DNA from: Clostridium sp.
Lineage (GTDB): Bacteria > Bacillota > Clostridia > Clostridiales > Clostridiaceae
DNA length: 64,000 nt
Assembly (NCBI GenBank): GCA_029257045.1
Contig: JARIDB010000116.1
Coordinates: 1 to 64,000, forward strand
Direction: 5' to 3'
Numbering within the stretch: the first letter of the stretch is position 1; the number at the start of each line of letters is the position of its first letter. The notes under the pieces were generated by a model. It was not told the origin of the DNA. It saw only the letters and a list, made by a program, of their open reading frames with translations, and did not search any database. The position numbers and the translations under genes are program-made. Below, piece after piece: positions 48,841-56,202 of the stretch.

Positions 48841-49729
48841 GAACTTCACCGCCTTTATCTATAGAAATATTTTTTTTAACAGACTTTTTCTTTTTCCTTT
48901 TCATATTTATAGCTCCTGAATCAACACTTAAAGCTATTATTACTATTATAGCCGTCATAAGTTTTAAGTAGTTCGGATCTATTTCTAACTTAAGAACTAA
49001 AGCTATAGATAGCTTGTATATTATTGATCCTAAAATTGATAAAGTGGTTACTTTAATAAAGCTTAGCTTTTTAAATATAGAACTTCCTATAATAACTGCT
49101 GCAAGTCCCATAACTACTATACCGGTTCCCATGCTAACTTCTGCAAAGCCTTGATACTGTGCTGTTAAAGCTCCTGCCATGGCTACTAACCCATTGCTTA
49201 TCATAAGACCAATTATTTTAATTGAATTTTTATTTACTCCAAGAGAAGTAACAAACTGCTCATTATCTCCAACTGCAAATAAAAGATTTCCTGTTTTAGT
49301 TTTTAAGAATAAATCAAATAAAACTTTTATAACTAATATTACTAATCCTATTATTATTATTTTGTTTTCATGAAAAAAAACATTTTTTGTATTAAAAAGT
49401 GGAATGTTAGACTTTCCCATTATCATTAAATTAATAGAATACAATCCTATCATTACTAAAATCCCTGACATTAAGTTAGTTATTTTTAACTTTACATTTA
49501 AAATTGCAGTAGTAAGACCAGCTAAAGCTCCTCCTATAGTTGCAATAAGTATTGCAATCCAAGGGTTAACATCTTTTATCAATAAAGCTGCACAAATTGA
49601 AGCTCCTAAAGGATAAGTTCCATCTACTGATAAATCAGGGAAATCAAGTATTTTATAGGTTATATAAACTCCAATAGCTACAATTCCAAATAATAACCCT
49701 TGTTCTAATATATTTAAAATTAAACCCAT
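48806..49729 (-). CDS. ABC transporter permease (TrpXYZ-type importer)
   Basis: The 307-residue protein has about eight membrane segments and the LivM/RbsC-type pattern (LDFPDLSVDGTYPLGASICA, ISNGLVAMAGALTAQYQGFAEVSMGTGIVVMGLAAVIIG). Its last 30 residues are basic. It overlaps the binding-protein gene by one base (TAATG) and the ATPase gene by 35 bases. Confidence 0.9.
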   Translation of the reverse strand: MGLILNILEQGLLFGIVAIGVYITYKILDFPDLSVDGTYPLGASICAALLIKDVNPWIAILIATIGGALAGLTTAILNVKLKITNLMSGILVMIGLYSINLMIMGKSNIPLFNTKNVFFHENKIIIIGLVILVIKVLFDLFLKTKTGNLLFAVGDNEQFVTSLGVNKNSIKIIGLMISNGLVAMAGALTAQYQGFAEVSMGTGIVVMGLAAVIIGSSIFKKLSFIKVTTLSILGSIIYKLSIALVLKLEIDPNYLKLMTAIIVIIALSVDSGAINMKRKKKKSVKKNISIDKGGEVHVTDKRIAQGL

Positions 49730-50730
49730 TAATTAATCCCCCCATTAACAATCTTTGCTTTTTCGCTAATTTCATTAGGGATCTTTATTCCAAGTTTATT
49801 TGCTACATCTTCATTAATTGTAATACTCATATCACTTAAAGTTGTAATTTCAATATCCTCTGGTTTTTTTCCTTCTAATATTTGAACCGCTTTATAAGCT
49901 GTTTCTCTTCCTAATGTAAAATAATCTATTCCTATAGCTACTAATCCCCCTTTTTCAACTATAGCTTCATCAGCTCCAAGAATTGGTATATTGTATTTTA
50001 ATGCTATCTTGGTAATCAAATCAAAGGCAGATGCTACTGTATTATCTGTTGGGGTATAAAGAGCATCAATACTACCTATACCTGCAGTTAAATTTTGGTT
50101 TATTTCATTTACATTAGTAACTCCAATTTCCTTTATAATTAAATTAAAATTTTTAGCTTCTTTTTTTAATGCTTCTATCTGCACTTCTGAGTTAGGTTCT
50201 GAAGTATTAAAAATTACTCCTAAAGTTTTCACATCTGGTTTTAACTTTAAAAGAAGACCTAATTGTTTATCTACTGAAACCATATCTGAAACACCAGTTA
50301 GGTTTGTACCAGAACTTGCCCAGCTTTTTGCTATTTCAGCACTAACCGGATCTGTTACAGCCGTAAAAACTGTTGGTATTTCCTTAGTTGAATTATATAC
50401 AGCTTGTGCTGATGATGTGGCTATTGCAAGTATTAAATCCTTTTTATCTGAAGTAAACTTTTGTGCTATAGTTTGAGATGTCTGTCCATCTCCTTGGGCA
50501 TTTTGATAGTCTAATTCAATATTTTCTCCATCTATATAGCCATTTTCTTTTAAACCTTCTAAAAATCCTTCTCTTGAGGCATCTAATGCTGGGTGCTGTA
50601 CTATTTGAGTTATACCAATTTTTATACTTTCCTTATTATTAGTTAACTTTTTTTCTGTACTGCATCCAACTAAGCTCGTTGCTGTTAATAATCCTAAAAT
50701 TATTAACCTTATTCTTTTTTTACCTACCAT
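49729..50730 (-). CDS. ABC transporter substrate-binding lipoprotein (TrpX-like)
   Basis: The 333-residue protein has a signal peptide and lipobox SLVGC, then a two-lobe periplasmic-binding fold (IKIGITQIVQHPALDASREGF, AIATSSAQAVYNST, GADEAIVEKGGLVAIGIDYFTLGRETAYKA). Related systems in streptococci import tryptophan; other members have unknown ligands. No Trp T-box precedes it here, so the ligand is open. The ATG at 50730 lies 9 bases after GGAGG; an ATG at 50739 abuts that site. Confidence 0.88.
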   Translation of the reverse strand: MVGKKRIRLIILGLLTATSLVGCSTEKKLTNNKESIKIGITQIVQHPALDASREGFLEGLKENGYIDGENIELDYQNAQGDGQTSQTIAQKFTSDKKDLILAIATSSAQAVYNSTKEIPTVFTAVTDPVSAEIAKSWASSGTNLTGVSDMVSVDKQLGLLLKLKPDVKTLGVIFNTSEPNSEVQIEALKKEAKNFNLIIKEIGVTNVNEINQNLTAGIGSIDALYTPTDNTVASAFDLITKIALKYNIPILGADEAIVEKGGLVAIGIDYFTLGRETAYKAVQILEGKKPEDIEITTLSDMSITINEDVANKLGIKIPNEISEKAKIVNGGIN

Positions 50731-50805
50731 TTTTACCATCCTCCTATTTTTTATAAAACTTCAACTTCTACTATTCTACATTTTATTAATTCTACATTTG
50801 CAATA

Positions 50806-50853
50806 AAACTATATTATTAATAGTTTGTATTTTACCTATTAGTAATATAGTTT
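50806..50853. repeat. 18-base inverted repeat upstream of the ABC importer operon
   Basis: AAACTATATTATTAATAG (50806-50823) and CTATTAGTAATATAGTTT (50836-50853) are complementary at 17 of 18 positions, with 12 bases between. No T-run follows on the minus strand, so it is more likely an operator or leader hairpin than a terminator. Confidence 0.75.
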
Positions 50854-50956
50854 CATTATTTTTTTGAAGTTTTATAGACAACTTAATATGTTGTCTTTTT
50901 TATGTTTAAATTATGATATCACAATTATATCTTTTTGTAAATTATAATTATGTTTT

Positions 50957-51370
50957 TTATTCTGGTACAACTCTATGACCAAGCCCTATTACTACCTCGT
51001 TTAAATGTAGTAATCCAACACTTAAAAATATACAAACACTTAAATGTTCTCCTTGTCTTGCAATACCAATTTTCCCTCCAACATTTTGACCACTAGCTCT
51101 GTTAAATATTTGCATTAAAGCATCTCTCGTAGCTCCAACAACTGCACCTTCATGTAAATGTTCTTCTCTTATAACCCCGTTTCTCTTTGATGCAACTAAA
51201 GCTCTTTCCAAAATCTTTGAAGTCGAATCACTAATATTGCCTCCAATATTCACAGCTGTCGCTAATATATTCTTCTTTCTAAGAACTATTTTTAATTCTT
51301 CTTCTTCTTCTCTTGTTGAAAGAGCCATCTGAATGCCATACCTTGCAACCTCTAAACTATTGTTACTCAT
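50957..51370 (-). CDS. hutP: HutP family protein
   Basis: The 137-residue product matches the clostridial HutP pattern, including GVIREEHLHEGAVVGATRDAL, GGKIGIARQGEHLSVCIFLSVGLLHLNEVVIGLGHRVVP. Bacillus HutP is a histidine- and Mg-dependent RNA-binding antiterminator of the hut operon. No histidine-degradation genes are nearby, so the target is unknown. The ATG at 51370 follows AGGGGAAGAG; a TTG at 51388 is unlikely. Confidence 0.8.
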   Translation of the reverse strand: MSNNSLEVARYGIQMALSTREEEEELKIVLRKKNILATAVNIGGNISDSTSKILERALVASKRNGVIREEHLHEGAVVGATRDALMQIFNRASGQNVGGKIGIARQGEHLSVCIFLSVGLLHLNEVVIGLGHRVVPE

Positions 51371-51395
51371 AATCTCTTCCCCTATCAACTTTCTA

Positions 51396-51848
51396 TTATA
51401 ATTTCATTTTTTCATATTTATTTTTAAAATATTTATTTAATTTTCCTAAAGAAATTAGTAAAATTTCAATTTCTTCTTCACTTTGATCTACCATCATTGA
51501 GTTAACCATTTCTTTATGAAATTCTTCATGAATATCTTTAGCTTTAATTCCCTTTTCGGTAATCTTCACCATAACAACTCTTCTATCTTCTTCTATTCTA
51601 TTTCTTTCTACATACCCTTTTTTTATAAGCCTATCTACTGCTGTTGTTAATGTTCCTACAGTTATATTTAAGTCCTTTGCTACTTCTGTCATCATTCTTT
51701 GCTCTTTAATTCCTATGGCATCAATAATATGTATTTCTCTTACTGAAAGATTAGAAAATTCTCCATTTCTTAAAGCACTTTCTTCAATTTCTAATATATC
51801 ATTAAATATCTTTACCAATAATTCATTTGCTACTTTATATTTTTTCAT
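51396..51848 (-). CDS. MarR family transcriptional regulator
   Basis: The 150-residue protein has a winged helix (NLSVREIHIIDAIG, MMTEVAKDLNITVGTLTTAVDRLIKKGYVERNRIEEDRRVVMVKITEKG). It resembles FabT-type regulators of fatty acid synthesis, but no fab genes are in view. It is transcribed ahead of hutP, 25 bases apart, so the two are probably one unit. Confidence 0.85.
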   Translation of the reverse strand: MKKYKVANELLVKIFNDILEIEESALRNGEFSNLSVREIHIIDAIGIKEQRMMTEVAKDLNITVGTLTTAVDRLIKKGYVERNRIEEDRRVVMVKITEKGIKAKDIHEEFHKEMVNSMMVDQSEEEIEILLISLGKLNKYFKNKYEKMKL

Positions 51849-52027
51849 CCTTGTATCTTTATCCCTTCTTAATATAATTATTCTTCTTATGTCTAGCTAT
51901 TGTAATATTAACTATAATTATATACTATTTCCTTCAACTTTAGTATTTTAATATATAGAATCTATTATTTATATTAATAATTTTTAAGTACTAAGTTATA
52001 ATACGTATATATTAATTTTAATTTTAA

Positions 52028-52060
52028 AAAGGATAGCAATTACAATTTATTACTATCCTT
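52028..52060 (-). terminator. Terminator after the DUF3592-like gene
   Basis: AAGGATAG and CTATCCTT pair, with further imperfect pairs inside, and TTTT follows on the minus strand, about 60 bases after the gene. Confidence 0.7.
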
Positions 52061-52122
52061 ATTATAAAAATTAATTTTTCCTATACCTAACTTTTACATT
52101 GTCTTTTTAATGAACATTTATT

Positions 52123-52521
52123 TTAAAAACTATTTATAGTTAAAAGTATATTTATTGTACTTATTATCATAATTAGATAATAATAGCCATATTTTTTTCT
52201 ATATATCTTAACCGTATATTCATTTCCTTTTTTATATATTATATCTATTTCTTTTCCTTCTTGAAAATCATTTATCTTTTTATAATCATTAATCCCTACT
52301 AATATTTTTTTATTTTCTTCTTCAAATTCTAATATAGGCATAATAATTGGATTGTATATATTATTTTTGTCCTTTGTAACTGTTAAATAATTATAACTTT
52401 CAAATCCTACAACCTTTGCTCTTTTTCTAATATATCTTTTTTCATTTATAAGATTTCTTATGACTTCAAAAATCGTTGCTATAAAAATTATAATTCCTAT
52501 TATCGTCAATAATGTACTCAT
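52123..52521 (-). CDS. Small membrane protein, DUF3592-like
   Basis: The 132-residue protein has a membrane segment at each end (about 3-22 and 112-130) around a strand-rich middle (RAKVVGFESYNYL, IMPILEFEEENKKILVGINDY, IDIIYKKGNEYTVKIYR). This layout fits DUF3592, a family of unknown function. It is a single-gene unit with a terminator. Confidence 0.6.
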   Translation of the reverse strand: MSTLLTIIGIIIFIATIFEVIRNLINEKRYIRKRAKVVGFESYNYLTVTKDKNNIYNPIIMPILEFEEENKKILVGINDYKKINDFQEGKEIDIIYKKGNEYTVKIYRKKYGYYYLIMIISTINILLTINSF

Positions 52522-52743
52522 ATAAAATCACCTCTTAATTCCCTTTTATAATATATAATATTCAAATTAGTTTTAAAAAGTTATTCGTTAAACATCTTTC
52601 ATATTTTTACAATATTTTTTATATTATTGTTGTAATTTAATATGTATTTCCTTAATTTAATTATAAATTTTCTTTATTTAATCATTTTATTATTATTTTT
52701 GTAATATATATAAGTAGGCTTAATAATTTTAGGAGGTCATTAT

Positions 52744-53064
52744 ATGAATTATACAAAGGTCAAGTTTGAAATATATCTTTCTGATACTTATTTAGATAAA
52801 TTTATAAATGAACTAGACAATCTAGGTTCATTATGTCTTGGTTATGAAAAGAATAATTATTTTATAATCTTAGTTAGCTCCCCTTATGAAAAACAGATTT
52901 CAGATACAAAAATAAGTACTAATCCATCTATAACTACTTTACATGATAATATTAAATTAGAATTTCAATGCGATAAAGATATTGCTCTAGAAGTAATTAA
53001 TTTAATTAAAAAAGTTCATTTATCTAAGCATCCTATATACAATATATCACCTATAATAAATTAA
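52744..53064 (+). CDS. Stand-alone PII/CutA-like domain (NIF3-insertion-like) protein
   Basis: This is the one clear plus-strand gene here. The 106-residue protein starts KVKFEIYLSDTYLDKFINELDNLGSL and ends VINLIKKVHLSKHPIYNISPI. The latter resembles the HPYEEPAYDIYPL end of the PII/CutA-like insert found in NIF3/YqfO proteins. Here the insert-like domain stands alone, with no NIF3 halves. A perfect AGGAGGT lies 6 bases before the ATG and a strong terminator follows, so it is expressed. The resemblance is from memory and weak in the middle. Confidence 0.6.
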   Translation: MNYTKVKFEIYLSDTYLDKFINELDNLGSLCLGYEKNNYFIILVSSPYEKQISDTKISTNPSITTLHDNIKLEFQCDKDIALEVINLIKKVHLSKHPIYNISPIIN

Positions 53065-53088
53065 AATAGCAGCCTTGGCTGCTATTTT
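53063..53088. terminator. Bidirectional terminator between the PII-like and collagen-like genes
   Basis: AAAATAGCAGCC and GGCTGCTATTTT pair perfectly around TT, between convergent genes. It can stop transcription from both sides, though its T-runs are short. Confidence 0.85.
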
Positions 53089-53097
53089 ATTGTTTTA

Positions 53098-54426
53098 TTA
53101 ATTTATTGTTATACCTGCACTAGCAAAACCTGCAATTGTAGTCGCTATTGTTCCTCTAATAGAGAATACTAACAATAAACGTGTTTCAGCTGGTACGCTT
53201 ACATTAAGTGATGATATTCCATGATATACCGTTCCCGCTGGAACATTTCCAGACACAACTGGACATAAGGTTACTGTAGATCCTGTAATAGGACTAAATA
53301 TATTACTTGTTGCTGAAGCGCTATATAATGTTGCGGTAATAGCTACAGGGGTTGTTAATGATAAAGCAGCAGTATTACTGAAATATGCAGCTATTGATGT
53401 TATAGTACTATTTCTTGAAACTGGGAATGCCATATTATAAGCTAATGCTGTAGTTGGTGCTAGATTTATTGTTCCTCCTGAAAGTACACTTCCTGAAAAT
53501 GAATTTCCAAAACCTAATAAAGCTACTGATCCAACTGTTCCTCCAGCTAAAGTAGACAAAGTTACAGAACTACCTGATGCAAAAGCTACCATAGCCCCTG
53601 GACCTGCTGCTCCTGCTGCTCCTGTTGCTCCTGTTGCTCCTTGTGCTCCTTGCGGTCCTTGTGGTCCCACTGGTCCTTGTGGTCCTATTGGCCCTTGTGC
53701 TCCAGATACTCCTTGTGGTCCTTGCGGCCCTACTAATCCTTGTGCTCCTGTTGCTCCTGTTGGACCTCCTGGTCCCATAGGTCCTTGTGGTCCTGGTAAT
53801 CCTTGTGCACCTGTTGCTCCTACTGGTCCTGATATACCTTGAGGACCTTGTTCTCCCATTGCTCCTGTTGCACCTGTTGCTCCTGCTGGTCCTTGTTCTC
53901 CTAGTGGTCCTTGTAACCCTATTGGTCCTTGTGGCCCTTGCGGTCCTGCAGGTCCTGTTGATCCTGCTGGTCCTGCTGGTCCTACTGCCCCTTGTTCTCC
54001 TGTATCCCCTTTTGGTCCTTGTGATCCTTGTGCTCCTTGTGCTCCTGTGTCTCCTTTTGCACCTTGTGGTCCTCTTGGTCCTGCAGGTCCCATAGGTCCT
54101 CTAGGTCCTGGACATCCCATTTCTCCCTTTGGCCCTCTTGGTCCTTGGCATCCTGGAGGTCCCATTGGGCCTCTTTTACCACATTCTCCACAGCAACCCG
54201 ATTCGCCTTGTGGTCCCTCTGGTCCTTGCGGCCCTCTTGGTCCTATACATCCTGGTTCACCTTTTGGTCCCTTTGGTCCTTCTGGTCCTTGTGGTCCTCT
54301 TGGTCCTGGAGTGCATATTGGTTTTGGACAACATTTATGATTTTCTAGTTCTTTTTCTTCTATACATTCATTTGTTGAGCATCCATGTTTACGATCAAGT
54401 TCTTCTAAATATTTATCGATATTCAT
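53098..54426 (-). CDS. BclB-type collagen-like exosporium/spore-surface glycoprotein
   Basis: The 442-residue protein has a Cys-containing N-terminus (about 1-40), a collagen-like stretch of about 78 Gly-X-Y triplets (41-276; [13 protein letters not shown] type early, GATGATGA type late) and a C-terminal domain (277-442; [42 protein letters not shown]) matching the BclB C-terminal domain of Bacillus and clostridial exosporium proteins. Cysteines also interrupt the early collagen part. No signal peptide fits mother-cell delivery to the spore. The ATG at 54426 has AGGAGG. Confidence 0.88.
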   Translation of the reverse strand: MNIDKYLEELDRKHGCSTNECIEEKELENHKCCPKPICTPGPRGPQGPEGPKGPKGEPGCIGPRGPQGPEGPQGESGCCGECGKRGPMGPPGCQGPRGPKGEMGCPGPRGPMGPAGPRGPQGAKGDTGAQGAQGSQGPKGDTGEQGAVGPAGPAGSTGPAGPQGPQGPIGLQGPLGEQGPAGATGATGAMGEQGPQGISGPVGATGAQGLPGPQGPMGPGGPTGATGAQGLVGPQGPQGVSGAQGPIGPQGPVGPQGPQGAQGATGATGAAGAAGPGAMVAFASGSSVTLSTLAGGTVGSVALLGFGNSFSGSVLSGGTINLAPTTALAYNMAFPVSRNSTITSIAAYFSNTAALSLTTPVAITATLYSASATSNIFSPITGSTVTLCPVVSGNVPAGTVYHGISSLNVSVPAETRLLLVFSIRGTIATTIAGFASAGITIN

Positions 54427-54540
54427 TCTTTTCCTCCTAAGGTAATAGTTATATTTTTTCATATAGTACATCTATTACATCCTATTCTATTGGGATTTAA
54501 ATGTTCTTTTATATTTATAAAAACTCTTAATAACCTCAAA

Positions 54541-54578
54541 AAATCTCAGCAAATTTTTTCTTACCTTTGCTGAGATTT
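54541..54578 (-). terminator. Terminator after the small membrane protein gene
   Basis: AAATCTCAGCAAA and TTTGCTGAGATTT pair perfectly around 12 bases and T follows on the minus strand. Confidence 0.9.
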
Positions 54579-54587
54579 AAAATACTA

Positions 54588-54929
54588 TTACTTTTTTAAA
54601 TTCATAAACTTATTTAAATTTGATCTTATAATATAAAAAAAGGTAACTTCAATAATAATAATTAATATTATAGTTATTAAAAAATACATTTTTGTATAAA
54701 TAGAGATAGCCCCTAAAAATAAATACATTCCTCCTTCAAGAGCTATGGTTTGTCCTAAAAATTTTATTATTATATTTTTATTTTCTAATTCTCCTAAAGT
54801 TATCCCTTTATTAAAAGCTATATATGACTCAGATATTTTATAAAGAAAACCTTTATGTTTACTCAAATAAAAGGCAATTCCTAATAGTATTTCAAAAACT
54901 CCTAATATTAATAATATTTCTCCTAACAT
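54588..54929 (-). CDS. Small membrane protein of unknown function
   Basis: The 113-residue product has three hydrophobic segments (about 2-22, 58-78 and 82-105) and a short polar loop. I do not recognise a family. It lies 12 bases after the SEC-C gene, with AGGAGGGG as ribosome site, so the two are probably one operon ending in the terminator at 54541. Confidence 0.65.
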   Translation of the reverse strand: MLGEILLILGVFEILLGIAFYLSKHKGFLYKISESYIAFNKGITLGELENKNIIIKFLGQTIALEGGMYLFLGAISIYTKMYFLITIILIIIIEVTFFYIIRSNLNKFMNLKK

Positions 54930-54941
54930 TACCCCTCCTAT

Positions 54942-56093
54942 TTATCTACCACAACATTTTTTATATTTCTTTTTACTACCGCAGGGACATAAATCGTTTC
55001 TTCCTACTTTAGCTTCATTAATTATTATTTTTTCTTTACCTTCAATTTCGCTAATTTTATGACCCTTTAATGACCACTTTCTTATTTCTTTATATACCAT
55101 TTCTAATTCATATTTTAATATATTTTTTTCTTCTTCATTTTCTATTTCATAAGCCTCTAAAAATACATCTATAGCTTCTTGTTTTGAAACTTCATTTTTA
55201 ATAGCTATCTCAAATCCTTCTAGCTCTTCTCTCAATATCTTTTTATCTATTACAAAAAGTTGATTTAATGCTTTTTCAAGCTTAATTCTTTCCTTATTAC
55301 CTTCAATATAGTCTGGTTGTGAAGCTTTTATTAAAGTTTTTCTAGTGAATTTTTCATATCTTAATTCTTTATTTTTATCTATCACTTCTAAAATATCTTC
55401 CGAATCATCTACATCTATATGGTAAATTATATTTCTATCTACTTGATAATCATACCCAACTTCCTGTCCTAATCTAAATAACTTTTCAATCCTATTCTCA
55501 TCTAATTTAAATTCATATTCCTCTTTTAATATTGTAATTACATCTTTAATTCTACAAACTCCATAAAAATAAATAAGTCCAGCTGTCAAATCAATTATTT
55601 CCGAATTCATCTTAGAGTTTTCTTCTAATTTAATATCTAACTTATCTTTTAATATGTTTAAAATTTCTTTTGGCATAACTACCTTTAGTTTTCCCTTATC
55701 TACACCTGTAAACATAATTCCTCTATCCCTAAAGTAATTAGCATTTATTAAATCTGATCCTTTATAATCCTCATTCCCATCCTTATCTATTACATCTTTC
55801 AAATAAATATAAGCATCTTCATCTAAAAATTCAAGTATATATTCATATTTACTTATAATAGTTTCTTTTATTCTTAATTCTAAATCAGCCTTTTTTAAAC
55901 TTGTTAAACCTCTTACTCCATAATTGTTACCAATCTTTAATAGTTCTTCTTTTGTCATTCTATCTAAATGATAATCTAAGCTTTCACCATTTTCATGGTT
56001 CTTCCATATCTTCTCAACCTTTTTAATATCTTTAATTATTATTCCTTCTTGTACTTCTTTTTCATCTTTTGTTTCTTTCTGTAATTCTATCAT
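54942..56093 (-). CDS. Rho_N and SEC-C domain protein
   Basis: The 383-residue protein ends in the SEC-C zinc motif (NDLCPCGSKKKYKKCCG) known from the SecA C-terminus. Near residues 46-80 MTKEELLKIGNNYGVRGLTSLKKADL resembles a Rho_N/SAP-like nucleic-acid-binding fold. The middle is helical and not recognised. SEC-C tails bind zinc and often contact ribosomes or SecB; the role of this combination is unknown. The gene shares an operon with a small membrane protein. Confidence 0.75.
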   Translation of the reverse strand: MIELQKETKDEKEVQEGIIIKDIKKVEKIWKNHENGESLDYHLDRMTKEELLKIGNNYGVRGLTSLKKADLELRIKETIISKYEYILEFLDEDAYIYLKDVIDKDGNEDYKGSDLINANYFRDRGIMFTGVDKGKLKVVMPKEILNILKDKLDIKLEENSKMNSEIIDLTAGLIYFYGVCRIKDVITILKEEYEFKLDENRIEKLFRLGQEVGYDYQVDRNIIYHIDVDDSEDILEVIDKNKELRYEKFTRKTLIKASQPDYIEGNKERIKLEKALNQLFVIDKKILREELEGFEIAIKNEVSKQEAIDVFLEAYEIENEEEKNILKYELEMVYKEIRKWSLKGHKISEIEGKEKIIINEAKVGRNDLCPCGSKKKYKKCCGR

Positions 56094-56160
56094 TTTACAC
56101 CTCTTATTTATATTTCCAAGTATTTATACAATCTTATAAACAATTATAATAGTTTATATA

Positions 56161-56190
56161 AAAAGTAGCTAAAGGATTTAACTACTTTTT
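56161..56190 (-). terminator. Terminator after clpA
   Basis: AAAAAGTAG and CTACTTTTT pair around about 13 bases. A T-run follows on the minus strand. Confidence 0.7.
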
Positions 56191-56202
56191 ATATTAATAA
56201 TA

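Noticed and set aside
50876..50906. Hairpin AGACAACTTAATATGTTGTCT followed by TTTTTT as terminator of the hutP gene
   Set aside because: The T-run follows on the plus strand, where no gene ends; for the minus-strand hutP transcript the hairpin lacks a T-tail, so I leave it uncalled.
53787..54440. Open plus-strand and alternative-frame reading frames rich in Leu, Pro or Trp/Ser opposite the collagen-like gene
   Set aside because: They are by-products of the Gly-X-Y codon repeats (GGT CCT ...), have no ribosome sites, and the minus-strand frame gives a clear BclB-type protein.
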